Source: Streptantibioticus silvisoli (lineage in GTDB: Bacteria; Actinomycetota; Actinomycetes; Streptomycetales; Streptomycetaceae). From it: a stretch of DNA of 64,000 nt. Shown piece after piece: positions 1 through 7,914 of the stretch; position 1 is the stretch's first letter; the number at the start of each line of letters is the position of its first letter. The position numbers and the translations under genes are program-made. Location of the stretch: assembly GCF_027947535.2 (NCBI RefSeq), contig NZ_JAAGKO020000001.1:248001-312000 (forward strand). The letters are read 5' to 3'. Under the pieces are notes generated by a model. It had not been told where the DNA came from and searched no databases. It worked only from the letters and a program-made list of their open reading frames with translations.

Positions 1-254
1 TGGAGGAACAGCACGGCCGACCAGGCGAGCAGGTCGGAGGTGAGCGTCTTGTACTGGCCGGGGCCCAGGGCCTCGGTCAGCAGGCTCTCGTAACGGATCG
101 CGGTGGCGCCGGTGGCCTTCACCGCGGGCTCGAAGCTCTCCGGGGTCAGGAAGCTGACGCGGTGTCCTCGCCGGACGAGCTCCTCGGTGACCGCCAGCGC
201 GGGGCGCATGTGCCCCTGCGCCGGAATGGTGAGGACGAGAATGTGGCCGGGCAT
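1..254 (-). CDS. macrolide-type glycosyltransferase (GT1), N-terminal part, continues off window
   Basis: The first 84 codons of a GT-B fold glycosyltransferase are visible; the rest lies beyond base 1. The start (MPGHILVLTIPAQGHMRP) has the family's N-terminal Rossmann strand and the acceptor-side Gly-His-Met-Arg-Pro turn, followed by a helix of the ELVRRGHRVSF type. These are typical of the MGT/OleD group, which transfers a sugar from a nucleotide donor to a macrolide, polyketide or phenolic acceptor. ATG at 254 has an AAGGACA ribosome site just upstream. It lies last in the minus-strand series of region A, 167 bases after the methyltransferase, so it may decorate or detoxify the product of that cluster. 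The acceptor cannot be told from this fragment. Confidence 0.85.
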   Translation of the reverse strand, partial: MPGHILVLTIPAQGHMRPALAVTEELVRRGHRVSFLTPESFEPAVKATGATAIRYESLLTEALGPGQYKTLTSDLLAWSAVLFL

Positions 255-421
255 GCGTGTCCTTAGCGGGTGAGGCGGTCCCGGAGGACCGCGGATGCTG
301 ATGTGCGGTCGGTCATCGGCCGTCGCCGGCCGGCGCGTCACGCGTCCGGCGGGGTGCGGGGAACGGTGGGGAGCGGGGCCCGGCGAGCTTCGAGGAGCGG
401 CCGCCGGGCGGCCGCCCGCGG

Positions 422-1285
422 TCACCGGACGGCTGTCAACAGGCTGACGCGGCCCGTGCCGGGCGACGCCGGGTCGAACGCCGGGGGAACGGCGCGGCCG
501 TGCCGCCGGGCCAGGTCGGTGAGCGGCTCCTCCGCGGCGTCCCAGCCGTAGGTGCCGAGCCAGTCGCCGGGAGAACGCGTCATCTCGTTCTTCCACAGCG
601 TCGACAGCAGCTTCACGGCGCCCTCCGGCTCGGCGGCCGCCGCCACCTTGGCCTGGTCCGATTCGACCATCGCCCGGGTGACGTGTTCCACCGCGAGGTG
701 GCTGCCCGGCGCCGACAGCGCGCTGATCCGGGCCAGCAGGCCGTTGGCGTCCTCCTCGGACAGGTAGACCAGCACCCCCTCGACCAGCCAGGCCGTCGGC
801 TCGTCCGCGCGGAAGCCCTGCTCGGCCAGCGGCACGGTCCAGTCCTCGCGCAGGTCCGCCGCGATCACCTCGCGCCGGCAGCGCGGCTCCTCATCCCGCA
901 GGACGTGTTCCTTGAAGGCGAGCAGGTCGGGCTGGTCCAGTTCGAACAGGCGGGTCCCGGCCGGCCAGTCCAACCGGTGGGCGCGGGTGTCCAGGCCGGC
1001 CGCCAGCAGCACCATCTGGCGGCAGCCCGCCGCGCCGGCCCGGGCGAACCAGTCGTCGAAGTACCGGGTGCGCAGCGCGAAGTAGTCGCCCATGGCCTCG
1101 GCGAACCCGTCGCCCCGCCCCTTGCTCCAGACCGCCTGCTGCCCGGCGCCCGCGGCGTCGAGGAAGCGCCGGGCCAGGTGGTCGTCGAACAGCCGGTCCG
1201 CCCGTTCGCTCTCGGCCGCGCGGGCCATGCCCACGACCAGTGCGGTGCTGCTGACACCGGTGAGGAGTCCGGATCCGTCGGTCAT
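422..1285 (-). CDS. class I SAM-dependent methyltransferase, TIGR00027/leucine-carboxymethyltransferase-like family
   Basis: A 287-residue protein with the features of the actinobacterial TIGR00027 group: an N-terminal helix with VSSTALVVGMARAAESERAD, an RTRYFDDW motif, a SAM-binding strand-turn (MVLLAAGLDTRAHRL), an acidic strand end (LFELDQPDLLAFKE) and the WLVEGVLVYLSEED segment. Members methylate O or carboxyl groups of mostly unknown substrates; some are cluster tailoring enzymes. The ATG at 1285 is preceded by GGAGAA. It follows the amidohydrolase across a 283-base repeat-filled gap, so it may belong to the same transcript or a separate one. A second, divergent member of the same family lies at 49707-50564, ending a different cluster. 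The substrate is unknown. Confidence 0.88.
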   Translation of the reverse strand: MTDGSGLLTGVSSTALVVGMARAAESERADRLFDDHLARRFLDAAGAGQQAVWSKGRGDGFAEAMGDYFALRTRYFDDWFARAGAAGCRQMVLLAAGLDTRAHRLDWPAGTRLFELDQPDLLAFKEHVLRDEEPRCRREVIAADLREDWTVPLAEQGFRADEPTAWLVEGVLVYLSEEDANGLLARISALSAPGSHLAVEHVTRAMVESDQAKVAAAAEPEGAVKLLSTLWKNEMTRSPGDWLGTYGWDAAEEPLTDLARRHGRAVPPAFDPASPGTGRVSLLTAVR

Positions 1286-1370
1286 GGCGTTCTCCGCTTC
1301 GTGTGGTCGCCCGTCAGGTCGATCGGGCCGTTCGCACGGCCGCCGTACGCGCTGCGGCCGCTCAAGCCGT

Positions 1371-1577
1371 CATCGCTGCGGCCGGCACTCAAGCAGCCAC
1401 TGCTCCGGCGGCCACTGCTCGTACCGCCGCCGCTCAAGCCGCTGCCGCTCCGGCGGCCAGCACTGCGGCCGCTGCTGCTCCGGCCGCCATTGCTCGTGCC
1501 GCCATCGCTCCGGCCGCCACTGTTCGTACCGCTACCGTTCAGGCCGCTACGGCTCGAGCCGCTGCCGCTCATGACGC
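1371..1577. repeat. degenerate 15-bp tandem repeat, about 14 units
   Basis: Units such as CATCGCTCCGGCCGC and CACTGTTCGTACCGC follow one another with 15-base spacing (one unit is shortened to 12). The last unit contains the amidohydrolase stop codon at 1569-1571, so the array has invaded or grown from the 3' end of that gene. It fills most of the gap between the amidohydrolase and the methyltransferase. Because 15 is a multiple of three, it stays open in several frames and creates spurious Ser/Arg-rich and Ala-rich reading frames. Confidence 0.85.
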
Positions 1578-2837
1578 CGTGCGCTTGCGGTACGCCTCGC
1601 GGTCGAATCGGACACCGCCGCGCCAGATCCCCTCGATCGCCCGGGTCGCGGTGATGTCCTTCGTGGGGTCGCCGGCGACGAGCAGGAGGTCCGCGCGCCG
1701 GCCGGGGGCGATCACCCCGCGGTCGGTGAGGCCGAAGTACGCGGCCGGTGCCGAGGTGGCGGCGGCGAGCGCCTGCTCCGGGGTCAGCCCCGCTTCGACG
1801 AGCAGGGTCAGCTCGGCGTGCAGACTGGCGCCGTGGACGACCGGGCAGGCCCGCCCCGGCCGGTGGTTGGCGTCGGTCCCGGCCAGCACGGGCACGCCCG
1901 CCCGGTGCAGGCGGGCCACGCTGGACAGGGCGTGCCCGAAACGGTGCTCGGGCGAGGGGTGCTCCACGCACAGGCCCTCGCCGCCCTCCGTGATCGCGGC
2001 GTGGGCGTCCGGCGGCAGGTGGCCGGCGATCCGCGGGTCCTCCGCCAGGGACCGCGCGACGTTCACCCCGGGGCCGGTGCGTACCGCCGACAGCTCCAGG
2101 ATCGCCAGGGTGGGGATGACGACCCGACCGTCCTCAGCGGCGCGGCGGACGAACTCCTCGTCCACGACCGCCTCAAGGGGCAGGTGCGTCAGCACGTCCA
2201 CACCGCTGTCGAGGGCCAGCCGCGCGGACCACATGGCGGACACGTGGGCCACGCTGAGCAGGCCCCGGCGGCGGGCGGCGTCGGCGAGCGCGGTCACGGT
2301 CGCCCGGTCCAGGGCGGGCAGCGACATCCCGTGGTTGACGCCGTCGTCCACCATGATCTTGATGAAGTGCGCGCCCTCCGCCTGACGGTCCGCCACGAAG
2401 GCGTCCGCGTCACCGGGGCCGGCGACGGTCGGCAGTCCCGGCATGGTCACCGCGGGATGTCCTTCCGGCGCGCTCGCCAGCAGCCCGGCACTGCGCAGGT
2501 CGGCGAGGTCGGGCCGCCCGGCGGCCAGTTCGCACAGGGCCCGGGTCTCCTCCGGCGGGCCCATGAACATGTCCAGCTCGGTCGTCACGCCGAAGGCCAG
2601 GGCCAGTTCGAGGTTGCTCTCGGCGCCGAACACGTGCGTGTGCGCGTCGATCAGCCCCGGCAGCAGCGTCATGCCCGTGCCGTCGATCGCCCCGGCCGGC
2701 GCGGGGGCCCCCGGCGTGGGGTGGGTGACGACGCGGGTGATGACGCCGTCGGCGAACTCCACCCGGCCGGGGCCCGTCGTCGACGTTCCGTCGAAGATCC
2801 GTGCCCCGTCGATGATCACCGGTCGCACCTGTCTCAC
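1569..2837 (-). CDS. amidohydrolase-superfamily metal-dependent hydrolase
   Basis: A 422-residue TIM-barrel hydrolase of the imidazolonepropionase/prolidase-like branch. The metal site is complete: DAHTH (HxH) after beta-1, a Lys in FIKIMVDDG that is normally carboxylated, His in VAHVS and LTHLPLE, and the Asp in LAGTDAN. The C-terminus has the usual IAPGRRADLLLV strand. Family members hydrolyse C-N bonds of cyclic amides, amidines, dipeptides or lactone-like rings; the substrate here is unknown. I chose the GTG at 2837 because it overlaps the UbiA stop codon as GTGA, the same coupling used at neighbouring junctions, and is followed directly by the beta-sandwich strand VIIDGARIFDG. The much longer open frame upstream is only a shadow across the UbiA gene. 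It sits in the AfsA/UbiA sub-operon. Confidence 0.88.
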   Translation of the reverse strand: MRQVRPVIIDGARIFDGTSTTGPGRVEFADGVITRVVTHPTPGAPAPAGAIDGTGMTLLPGLIDAHTHVFGAESNLELALAFGVTTELDMFMGPPEETRALCELAAGRPDLADLRSAGLLASAPEGHPAVTMPGLPTVAGPGDADAFVADRQAEGAHFIKIMVDDGVNHGMSLPALDRATVTALADAARRRGLLSVAHVSAMWSARLALDSGVDVLTHLPLEAVVDEEFVRRAAEDGRVVIPTLAILELSAVRTGPGVNVARSLAEDPRIAGHLPPDAHAAITEGGEGLCVEHPSPEHRFGHALSSVARLHRAGVPVLAGTDANHRPGRACPVVHGASLHAELTLLVEAGLTPEQALAAATSAPAAYFGLTDRGVIAPGRRADLLLVAGDPTKDITATRAIEGIWRGGVRFDREAYRKRTAS

Positions 2838-3778
2838 CGTCCGATCGCGATCGCCGTGGATCCGTAGAAACACAGCAGGTTGAAGAAGAGCACGAAACCC
2901 ATCGCCGGGAGCGCCAGCCCGGACGGCCGCCGGCGCAGCAGGAAGCGCCACGCACCGAGGACGGGGAAGAGCAGGGCCGCCGCCGGCCACAGGCCGGACC
3001 GCCCCAGCAGCGCCGGCGCGAGCAGCACGGCGCCCGTGGCCAGGCCCAGGCTGATCGCGGCGCTGCCGCGCGGGCCGAACACCTGCGAGTACAGCCGCGC
3101 CTGCGGATCGGGCCGCCACTCGGTCTTGCGCGCGAACTCGAACTGGAGGAAGACGCACGCGAACACCGCCAGTAGCGCCACGAGCCGCCCGTCGGCGTGG
3201 ACGGCGCCGCCGGTCACCAGCGAGACGCACAGGTAGACCGACAGCAGCAGCTGCACCGGATAACTGACCAGCAGGCCGGCCACCTGGTTGTCGACCAGGC
3301 GCGGGAAGCGGCGCTCCAACGCGGCCAGGAACAGTGTGTATCCCAGGGCGAGCAGGATCAGCAGGACGGAGGACGCCGACACCAGCAGGTTCAGGGCGGC
3401 GACCAGCACGGTGATCAGCGCCATGGCGCCGCGCAGTTCCGCGACCGTGATGGCGCCCGTCACCAGCGGCCGGTCCGGATGGTGGCGCCGGTCGTACTCC
3501 AGGTCCTTCTGCTCGTCGGCCATCCGGACGAACAGCAGCGCCAGCACCACGCTCGCCGCGCGCACCGCGGTCGCCCATGACGGCGTCCAGTGCCCGGCCG
3601 GTGCCGCCAGCCGCTCCGCGCCGCCCTCCAGGGCCAGCGTCCACAGCACGCCGTAGGTGACGTAGATCTGCGGGCGGAACATCCGCAGCACGAAGCGGCC
3701 CAGCCGGGCCGGTACCTCGGACAGGGCCGGGGCGGCGAGCGGGGTGCCGGGCGCGGTGTCCAGCGGGGTGGTGTTCAC
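2834..3778 (-). CDS. UbiA-family membrane prenyltransferase
   Basis: A 314-residue polytopic membrane protein with about eight hydrophobic helices. The first Asp-rich motif, which binds Mg-prenyl diphosphate in UbiA enzymes, reads MADEQKDLEYD and is followed by the characteristic HPDRPLVTG stretch; a second, weaker Asp site is RLVDNQ. UbiA proteins transfer a prenyl or other isoprenoid chain to an aromatic ring or phosphosugar, and some act as terpene cyclases. The GTG at 3778 overlaps the nitroreductase stop as GTGA, so the two are translationally coupled. It is unusual to find UbiA beside an AfsA-type enzyme, and the acceptor cannot be predicted. If the product is a phospholipid-like molecule, this may be the enzyme that adds an isoprenoid at the membrane. 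Confidence 0.85.
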   Translation of the reverse strand: MNTTPLDTAPGTPLAAPALSEVPARLGRFVLRMFRPQIYVTYGVLWTLALEGGAERLAAPAGHWTPSWATAVRAASVVLALLFVRMADEQKDLEYDRRHHPDRPLVTGAITVAELRGAMALITVLVAALNLLVSASSVLLILLALGYTLFLAALERRFPRLVDNQVAGLLVSYPVQLLLSVYLCVSLVTGGAVHADGRLVALLAVFACVFLQFEFARKTEWRPDPQARLYSQVFGPRGSAAISLGLATGAVLLAPALLGRSGLWPAAALLFPVLGAWRFLLRRRPSGLALPAMGFVLFFNLLCFYGSTAIAIGR

Positions 3779-4413
3779 CGCTCCCACCTGTTCCAGGACA
3801 CGACCTCGTCGAGCGGCTGGCGCGGGGTGGGTCGGAAACCGGGGCCGCCCGTCGTGTACCCGACGGCCAGCAGGGCGACCTGGGTCACCTCGTCGGCCGG
3901 GATGCCGAGCAGCTCCGCCACCTCGCGTTCGTGGGCGAGGTGCACCGTGGTCAGCGCGGCGCCCAGCTCCCGGCTGCGCGCGGCCAGCATGAAGCTCCAC
4001 AGCGCCGGATAGACGGATCCGAAGAAGCCGGACTGCTGGGCGAGCGGCGCGTCACGCGGCAGCCGCCCCCGGGTGGCCGCCAGTACGAGCGCGGGCACCT
4101 CGTGCAGGTGGTCGGCGAGGTACCGCACCCCGGCGACGGCCCGCTCGCTCATCGCCGCCGGGGGACCGGCCGCGAGGTAGGCGTCCGAGGCGGCCTTGTA
4201 GTACCGGGCGATCCCCGCCTTCGTGGCCGGATCGTCGATGACCAGGAACCGCCAGTTCTGCCGGTTCGCCCCGTTGGGCGCGTGCAGGGCCAGCCGCAGG
4301 CACTCCTCGATCAGCGGCCGGGGGACCGGCCGCGTCAGGTCGAGTCTGCGGCGCACGGTCGGCGTACGGGTCAGCAGCCCGTCGATGTCGAGGGTGACGG
4401 GGGCGGTGGTCAT
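3775..4413 (-). CDS. nitroreductase-family FMN oxidoreductase
   Basis: A 212-residue protein of the nitroreductase fold. The N-terminal TRTPTVRRRLDLTRPVP segment carries the family's Arg-rich FMN phosphate site (commonly RRSVR), then LRLALHAPNGANRQNWRFLV corresponds to the APSxxNxQPW-type flavin-binding stretch, and the C-terminal half holds the LLAVGYTT strand. Homologues reduce quinones, nitro groups, enones or oximes with NAD(P)H, or oxidise thiazolines in peptide clusters. ATG at 4413 overlaps the AfsA stop as ATGA. In butyrolactone pathways a butenolide double bond has to be reduced after AfsA action, so this enzyme is a candidate for such a step; that is inference from position only. 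Confidence 0.85.
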   Translation of the reverse strand: MTTAPVTLDIDGLLTRTPTVRRRLDLTRPVPRPLIEECLRLALHAPNGANRQNWRFLVIDDPATKAGIARYYKAASDAYLAAGPPAAMSERAVAGVRYLADHLHEVPALVLAATRGRLPRDAPLAQQSGFFGSVYPALWSFMLAARSRELGAALTTVHLAHEREVAELLGIPADEVTQVALLAVGYTTGGPGFRPTPRQPLDEVVSWNRWER

Positions 4414-5459
4414 CTCGTCCCCGCCTCCGCGCCGGCGCCGATGCCGGTCAGGTGGACCTCGCCCACGCCGGTGCCGGCCGGGCGCTTTTCACCCTCGGCG
4501 ACGGCGGTCAGGCATACCTCGCCCTCGGCGACGGTGCGTCCCTCCTGCCGCAGGGCGCAGCGCAGGACGGCGTTCGTCCCGTCGGTCCGGGTCAGGACGC
4601 TCTCGCAGCTGATCGGCAGATCCAGTTCGCCGATCCCGGTGAAGCGCGCGTTCACCCCGGTGAGCAGGGCCGACGCCGACGGCAGTGCCCCGGTGGCCAC
4701 GGCGGTGGCGATGCCCAGCTGCCGGAACGCCTCCAGGGTCAGCATGCCGGGGACGTGGTCGACGACGTGGTCGAACAGCACGGGGTGGCCGGTGTCGACG
4801 ACGAGCCGCGCGGTTCCCGTCGTCCGGTCGCCCGGCGGGACCCGGAAGGAGGACAGGACCACGTTGGCGGGGTCGCGGCGGTCGACCAGGAGCTCCCCGA
4901 CGCGCGGCGGCGGCTCGGGGGCGTCGATGACCAGGCCCGGGGCCAGCCCCAGCTCCGTGCGTCCCTCGTCGCGCATCGCCTGCCACCGGTCGGGCGGTAC
5001 CCAGGACATGCTGCACTCCAGCGTCGCCGCCACCCGGTCGCCGACCAGCGCGGTGTAGCGCAGACGTGCCCCGCTCACACCCGCGCGGCCGCGGAAGCGG
5101 CGCAGGATGTGGCAGCGCAGCACCACTTCGGTGGGGACGCCGCACACCGCCAGCGCGGTGGGGTCGGCGTCGCGCAGGGCGATCTCGCGGAGGATGAACT
5201 TCGTGCCGAAGGGCATGTCGAACAGCTCGTGCCCCAGCATGATGAGCGTCTGCCGGGCCGCCTCCACCAGCACCATCGGGTCGTAGAGGTGCCGGCACCC
5301 GGCCGTGTCGCGGTAGAAGGCGTGGGAGCGCGGGATCTGCGTCCCCACGTCGAGGGTGTCCTCGTCCCGGGCGACCGCGCCGGTGACCAGCACCTCCGCC
5401 ACACTCAGCCGGTGGACGAGCTCCCGGGGCACCGTACGGCTGAACTCCACCGTGTCCAT
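4410..5459 (-). CDS. AfsA/ScbA-family gamma-butyrolactone biosynthesis protein (double hotdog)
   Basis: A 349-residue protein with two AfsA hotdog repeats, roughly residues 15-150 and 195-335. The first repeat has the family signature FSRTVPRELVHRLSVAEVLV at the start and the DPMVLVEAARQTLIMLGHE helix; the second contains the matching LFDHVVDHVPGMLTLEAFRQ helix. AfsA-type enzymes condense a beta-ketoacyl thioester with dihydroxyacetone phosphate to start butyrolactone signals. Related enzymes start methylenomycin furans and the salinipostin phosphotriesters. The ATG at 5459 has a strong AGGAGGAGA site. It is separated by 14 bases from the NDPK-like gene and coupled to the nitroreductase. No ArpA/ScbR-type receptor gene sits next to it, which favours a biosynthetic rather than a signalling role. 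Confidence 0.9.
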   Translation of the reverse strand: MDTVEFSRTVPRELVHRLSVAEVLVTGAVARDEDTLDVGTQIPRSHAFYRDTAGCRHLYDPMVLVEAARQTLIMLGHELFDMPFGTKFILREIALRDADPTALAVCGVPTEVVLRCHILRRFRGRAGVSGARLRYTALVGDRVAATLECSMSWVPPDRWQAMRDEGRTELGLAPGLVIDAPEPPPRVGELLVDRRDPANVVLSSFRVPPGDRTTGTARLVVDTGHPVLFDHVVDHVPGMLTLEAFRQLGIATAVATGALPSASALLTGVNARFTGIGELDLPISCESVLTRTDGTNAVLRCALRQEGRTVAEGEVCLTAVAEGEKRPAGTGVGEVHLTGIGAGAEAGTR

Positions 5460-5473
5460 GCTTCTCCTCCTGG

Positions 5474-6484
5474 TTACCTGGACGCGGGCTGCCCGGCCGT
5501 GAGCCGTGCCATGTGGAGCTGCCAGTCGGACACGCTGACCCCGTCGAGCACGGGGGCCAGACCCTTGCGCTTCATCGGCAGGACATGGGTGCCGACGATC
5601 ACCACGTCCCAGGTGTCGAGCGGGAGACCGGCCCGCCAGACGGCCTCCAGCAGCCGCTGGTAGCCCTCCGGGGACCAGGCGGTCAGCCGGGCCGCGCGCA
5701 GTTCGTCGCGGACCGCGCCGGGCGGCATGGACTCCTCCGCCTCCAGCACCGCCTGCTTCAGGCGCTCCGCCGCCGGCTCGAACGTCAGATCGCGCTGCGG
5801 CACTTCGGCGTGCAGCTGCTCGGCCAGTTCGAGCGCCCGCCCGGAGCGGTCCTCGCCGGACAGCGCGTCGGCGTAGAGCCGCTCGCGGGCCGCGGTGTCG
5901 AAGTGGATGCCCAACTCCCGTGCCACGTCCGCCGGTTCGTCGGGAGTGTGGACGAGGTTGAGCAGGAAGCTGTAGCGGCCGATGGCGTACCGCAGCTGGC
6001 CGGGGACCCGGGCGAGCGGGTCGGTCGGTCCCTTGCGTTCGGTGACGACGACCGACGCCGGCACGGCCCCGGCCTCGTCGGTCTGCGGGCGTACGACGAG
6101 CACCACCGCGTCGCACGAGTCCATGAACAGGTCCGCGAGCCGGCGCCGCTGCGGCGTGGCCAGGTTCCACTGGTAGTACCACAGCGACCGCACGGTGGTC
6201 CGGGTGAGCCGGGTGCGTTCCGCGGCCACGATCCGCAGGCCGTTCGCGGCCAGCCACTCGACCGTCGCCGGTATCTGCCGGCTGACCACCGCGTCGGGCT
6301 TGAGCAGCAGCGCGGCGTGCCGGTGCAGGAAGCCGTCCACGTCGGCGGTCATCGCGCCCAACTGCTCGACGCTCTCCAGGAAGTAGGTGTCCGCGGCGAA
6401 CAGGGCGCGCTTGCGCGGGTCGCAGCTGAGGGCGGGGGAGACCTCGTCGCCGAAGGGGCGGGCGTCCACCGTGTCGCCAGTCAT
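5474..6484 (-). CDS. NDP-kinase-like domain protein with unknown C-terminal half
   Basis: The 336-residue product has an NDPK-like N-terminal half. LLLKPDAV matches the KPDGV strand of NDP kinases, and the later YSFLLNLVHTPDEPADVARE aligns with the active-site INxIHGSDSxxSAxRE segment, so the phospho-accepting His appears to be kept although the following Gly-Ser is Thr-Pro. True NDP kinases are about 140 residues; here a further 150 residues (about 185-336), rich in Glu and Arg, follow and I recognise no family. The domain suggests phosphoryl transfer from a nucleoside triphosphate to an unusual acceptor. ATG 6484 overlaps the SDR stop (ATGA). Together with the PEP-synthase-like and nucleotidyltransferase-like proteins it gives this operon three phosphotransfer-type proteins. 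Confidence 0.75.
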   Translation of the reverse strand: MTGDTVDARPFGDEVSPALSCDPRKRALFAADTYFLESVEQLGAMTADVDGFLHRHAALLLKPDAVVSRQIPATVEWLAANGLRIVAAERTRLTRTTVRSLWYYQWNLATPQRRRLADLFMDSCDAVVLVVRPQTDEAGAVPASVVVTERKGPTDPLARVPGQLRYAIGRYSFLLNLVHTPDEPADVARELGIHFDTAARERLYADALSGEDRSGRALELAEQLHAEVPQRDLTFEPAAERLKQAVLEAEESMPPGAVRDELRAARLTAWSPEGYQRLLEAVWRAGLPLDTWDVVIVGTHVLPMKRKGLAPVLDGVSVSDWQLHMARLTAGQPASR

Positions 6485-7614
6485 CGGCCGGCTCCGTTCG
6501 CGTCGTTCGCGGCGGGACCGGACACATCCGCTCCCGTGAGGTCCAGCCGGGCCAGCACGTCCGCGACGCCGGGCAGGGGCGCGCCGAGGTAGCCCGACTC
6601 CAGGCAGTGGTCGATCAGCCGGCGCAGGAAGTCCTGCCCGCCGCCGGGCGCCGGACGGGCGACCAGTTGCGCGGTGTTGGAGGCGTCGAACGCCATCCGG
6701 CGCCGGAAGTAGCTCTCGTACAGTGCGACGACCCGCTCGTAGTACACCCGCTCCTCCCGCGGCAGCCGCCCGAGGTCGAAGCTCGTCGGCGGCACGAACC
6801 GCGGCACCTGGAACGAGGGGTACTCGGCCATCACGTCGGAGAAGTCCCGCAGCGTCAGCGGAGCGCCCACCGCGTGGAAGGTGCGGCCGGCCGCCTCGTC
6901 GAACCGCTCGGTGACCTGTGTGATGACGTCCGCCACGTAGTCGACGGGCACCAGGTCCAGCCGTGCCTCGTACTGGCCGGGGATGGAGCGGACCTTGCCC
7001 TCGGTGGTCAGCTTCAGCACGACGTAGATGTTCTTGTAGTCGCGCACCACGCCGGTGTGCTCGTCCCCGACGACGATGCTGGGGCGCACCACGGCCGAGC
7101 GCACCCCGTCGGCCCGGGCCTTGTGCACCAGCGTCTCGGCCCGCAGCTTGCTGGCCTCGTAGGCGTTGGCGAGCCGCTGGCCCTCGTCCAGTTCCGTCTC
7201 GAGGATCAGCCCGTCGCGCTCACCGCACACGTAGGCGGTGCCCACGTGGACCAGGTCGGCACCGCCGGCGCGGGCCAGCTCCAGCACGTGCGCGGTGCCG
7301 TCGACGTTGACCCTTTGGTAGTCCTCCTCGGGGCGGCCGAAGTCGGTGATCGCGGCGCAGTGCACGATCCGGTCGATCCCGCCGGCCAGCGCCTCGTGGT
7401 CGGCCTCGGACAGGCCGAGCCGGGGCCGGGTCACATCTGCGGTCAGGCACCTGACGCCGGCCGCCTCCAGCGGGGTGCCGTCGTTGCCCACCAGCACCGG
7501 CGTGCGGTGGACCAGCGCGGTCACCTCGTGGCCGGCCGCCGCCAGCCGGGCGGTGACCTCCGCGCCGACCAGTCCGGCCGCGCCGGTCACCAGGACCCTC
7601 AGCCGCCGCCTCAT
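6481..7614 (-). CDS. NAD(P)-dependent extended SDR, thioester-reductase-like (NAD_binding_4 type)
   Basis: A 377-residue extended short-chain dehydrogenase. The nucleotide-binding turn is VLVTGAAGLVGAEVT, the catalytic Tyr-Lys pair is in NAYEASKLRAE (YxxxK), and the HVGTAYVCG strand carries the Thr/Ser. The segment SVVVGDEHTGV-like (IVVGDEHTGVVRDYKN) and overall length resemble stand-alone thioester-reductase domains and fatty-acyl reductases that release acyl-ACP as aldehyde or alcohol. It overlaps the ACP gene upstream (ATGA) and the NDPK-like gene downstream, which fits a reaction on the ACP-bound acyl chain. An ordinary nucleotide-sugar epimerase role is less likely here, as no sugar genes are adjacent. 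Confidence 0.82.
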   Translation of the reverse strand: MRRRLRVLVTGAAGLVGAEVTARLAAAGHEVTALVHRTPVLVGNDGTPLEAAGVRCLTADVTRPRLGLSEADHEALAGGIDRIVHCAAITDFGRPEEDYQRVNVDGTAHVLELARAGGADLVHVGTAYVCGERDGLILETELDEGQRLANAYEASKLRAETLVHKARADGVRSAVVRPSIVVGDEHTGVVRDYKNIYVVLKLTTEGKVRSIPGQYEARLDLVPVDYVADVITQVTERFDEAAGRTFHAVGAPLTLRDFSDVMAEYPSFQVPRFVPPTSFDLGRLPREERVYYERVVALYESYFRRRMAFDASNTAQLVARPAPGGGQDFLRRLIDHCLESGYLGAPLPGVADVLARLDLTGADVSGPAANDANGAGR

Positions 7615-7898
7615 CGCGCCGCCTCCTGTCGCCGGGCCGCGGCCACCATGCGCACGATGTCGCCGAGCGTGGTGACCATGGCCGTCTCCTCCTGGGGCAG
7701 CTCCGGAAGACCGAAGCCCTGTTCGAGTGCCAGCGTCAGCTCGATGAGCCGCAGCGAGTCGTAGGCCAGATCCGCCACCAGCGTGGTCTCGTCGGCCAGT
7801 TCGACGCCCGTCATGGGCGCCATCGCGCCGACGATCGCGTACACCGTGCTCCGCGTCGCGTCCTCGGTGGGGCAGGGTGGGTTCGGGTGGGACGTCAA
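7611..7898 (-). CDS. acyl carrier protein
   Basis: A small acidic carrier protein of about 95 residues. The phosphopantetheine site is the Ser of LAYDSLRLIEL, preceded by the helix-II lead ADETTLVADL, with the typical MVTTLGDIVRMV helix near the end. It should hold the chain activated by the fatty acyl-AMP ligase of the same operon. I chose the TTG at 7898 because GGAGGA stands five bases in front of it and it begins 16 bases after the preceding stop; an in-frame ATG at 7931 would add 11 residues and overlap that gene. Its stop overlaps the reductase start. Confidence 0.88.
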   Translation of the reverse strand: MTSHPNPPCPTEDATRSTVYAIVGAMAPMTGVELADETTLVADLAYDSLRLIELTLALEQGFGLPELPQEETAMVTTLGDIVRMVAAARRQEAAR

Positions 7899-7914
7899 CG
7901 TTCCTCCAGCAGCG

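Noticed and set aside
1569-3644. A 691-codon amidohydrolase fusion starting at 3644, and likewise the 705-codon frame 4410-6527
   Set aside because: The upstream parts are shadows across the UbiA and NDPK-like genes. Ribosome sites and GTGA/ATGA overlaps support the shorter starts at 2837 and 5459.
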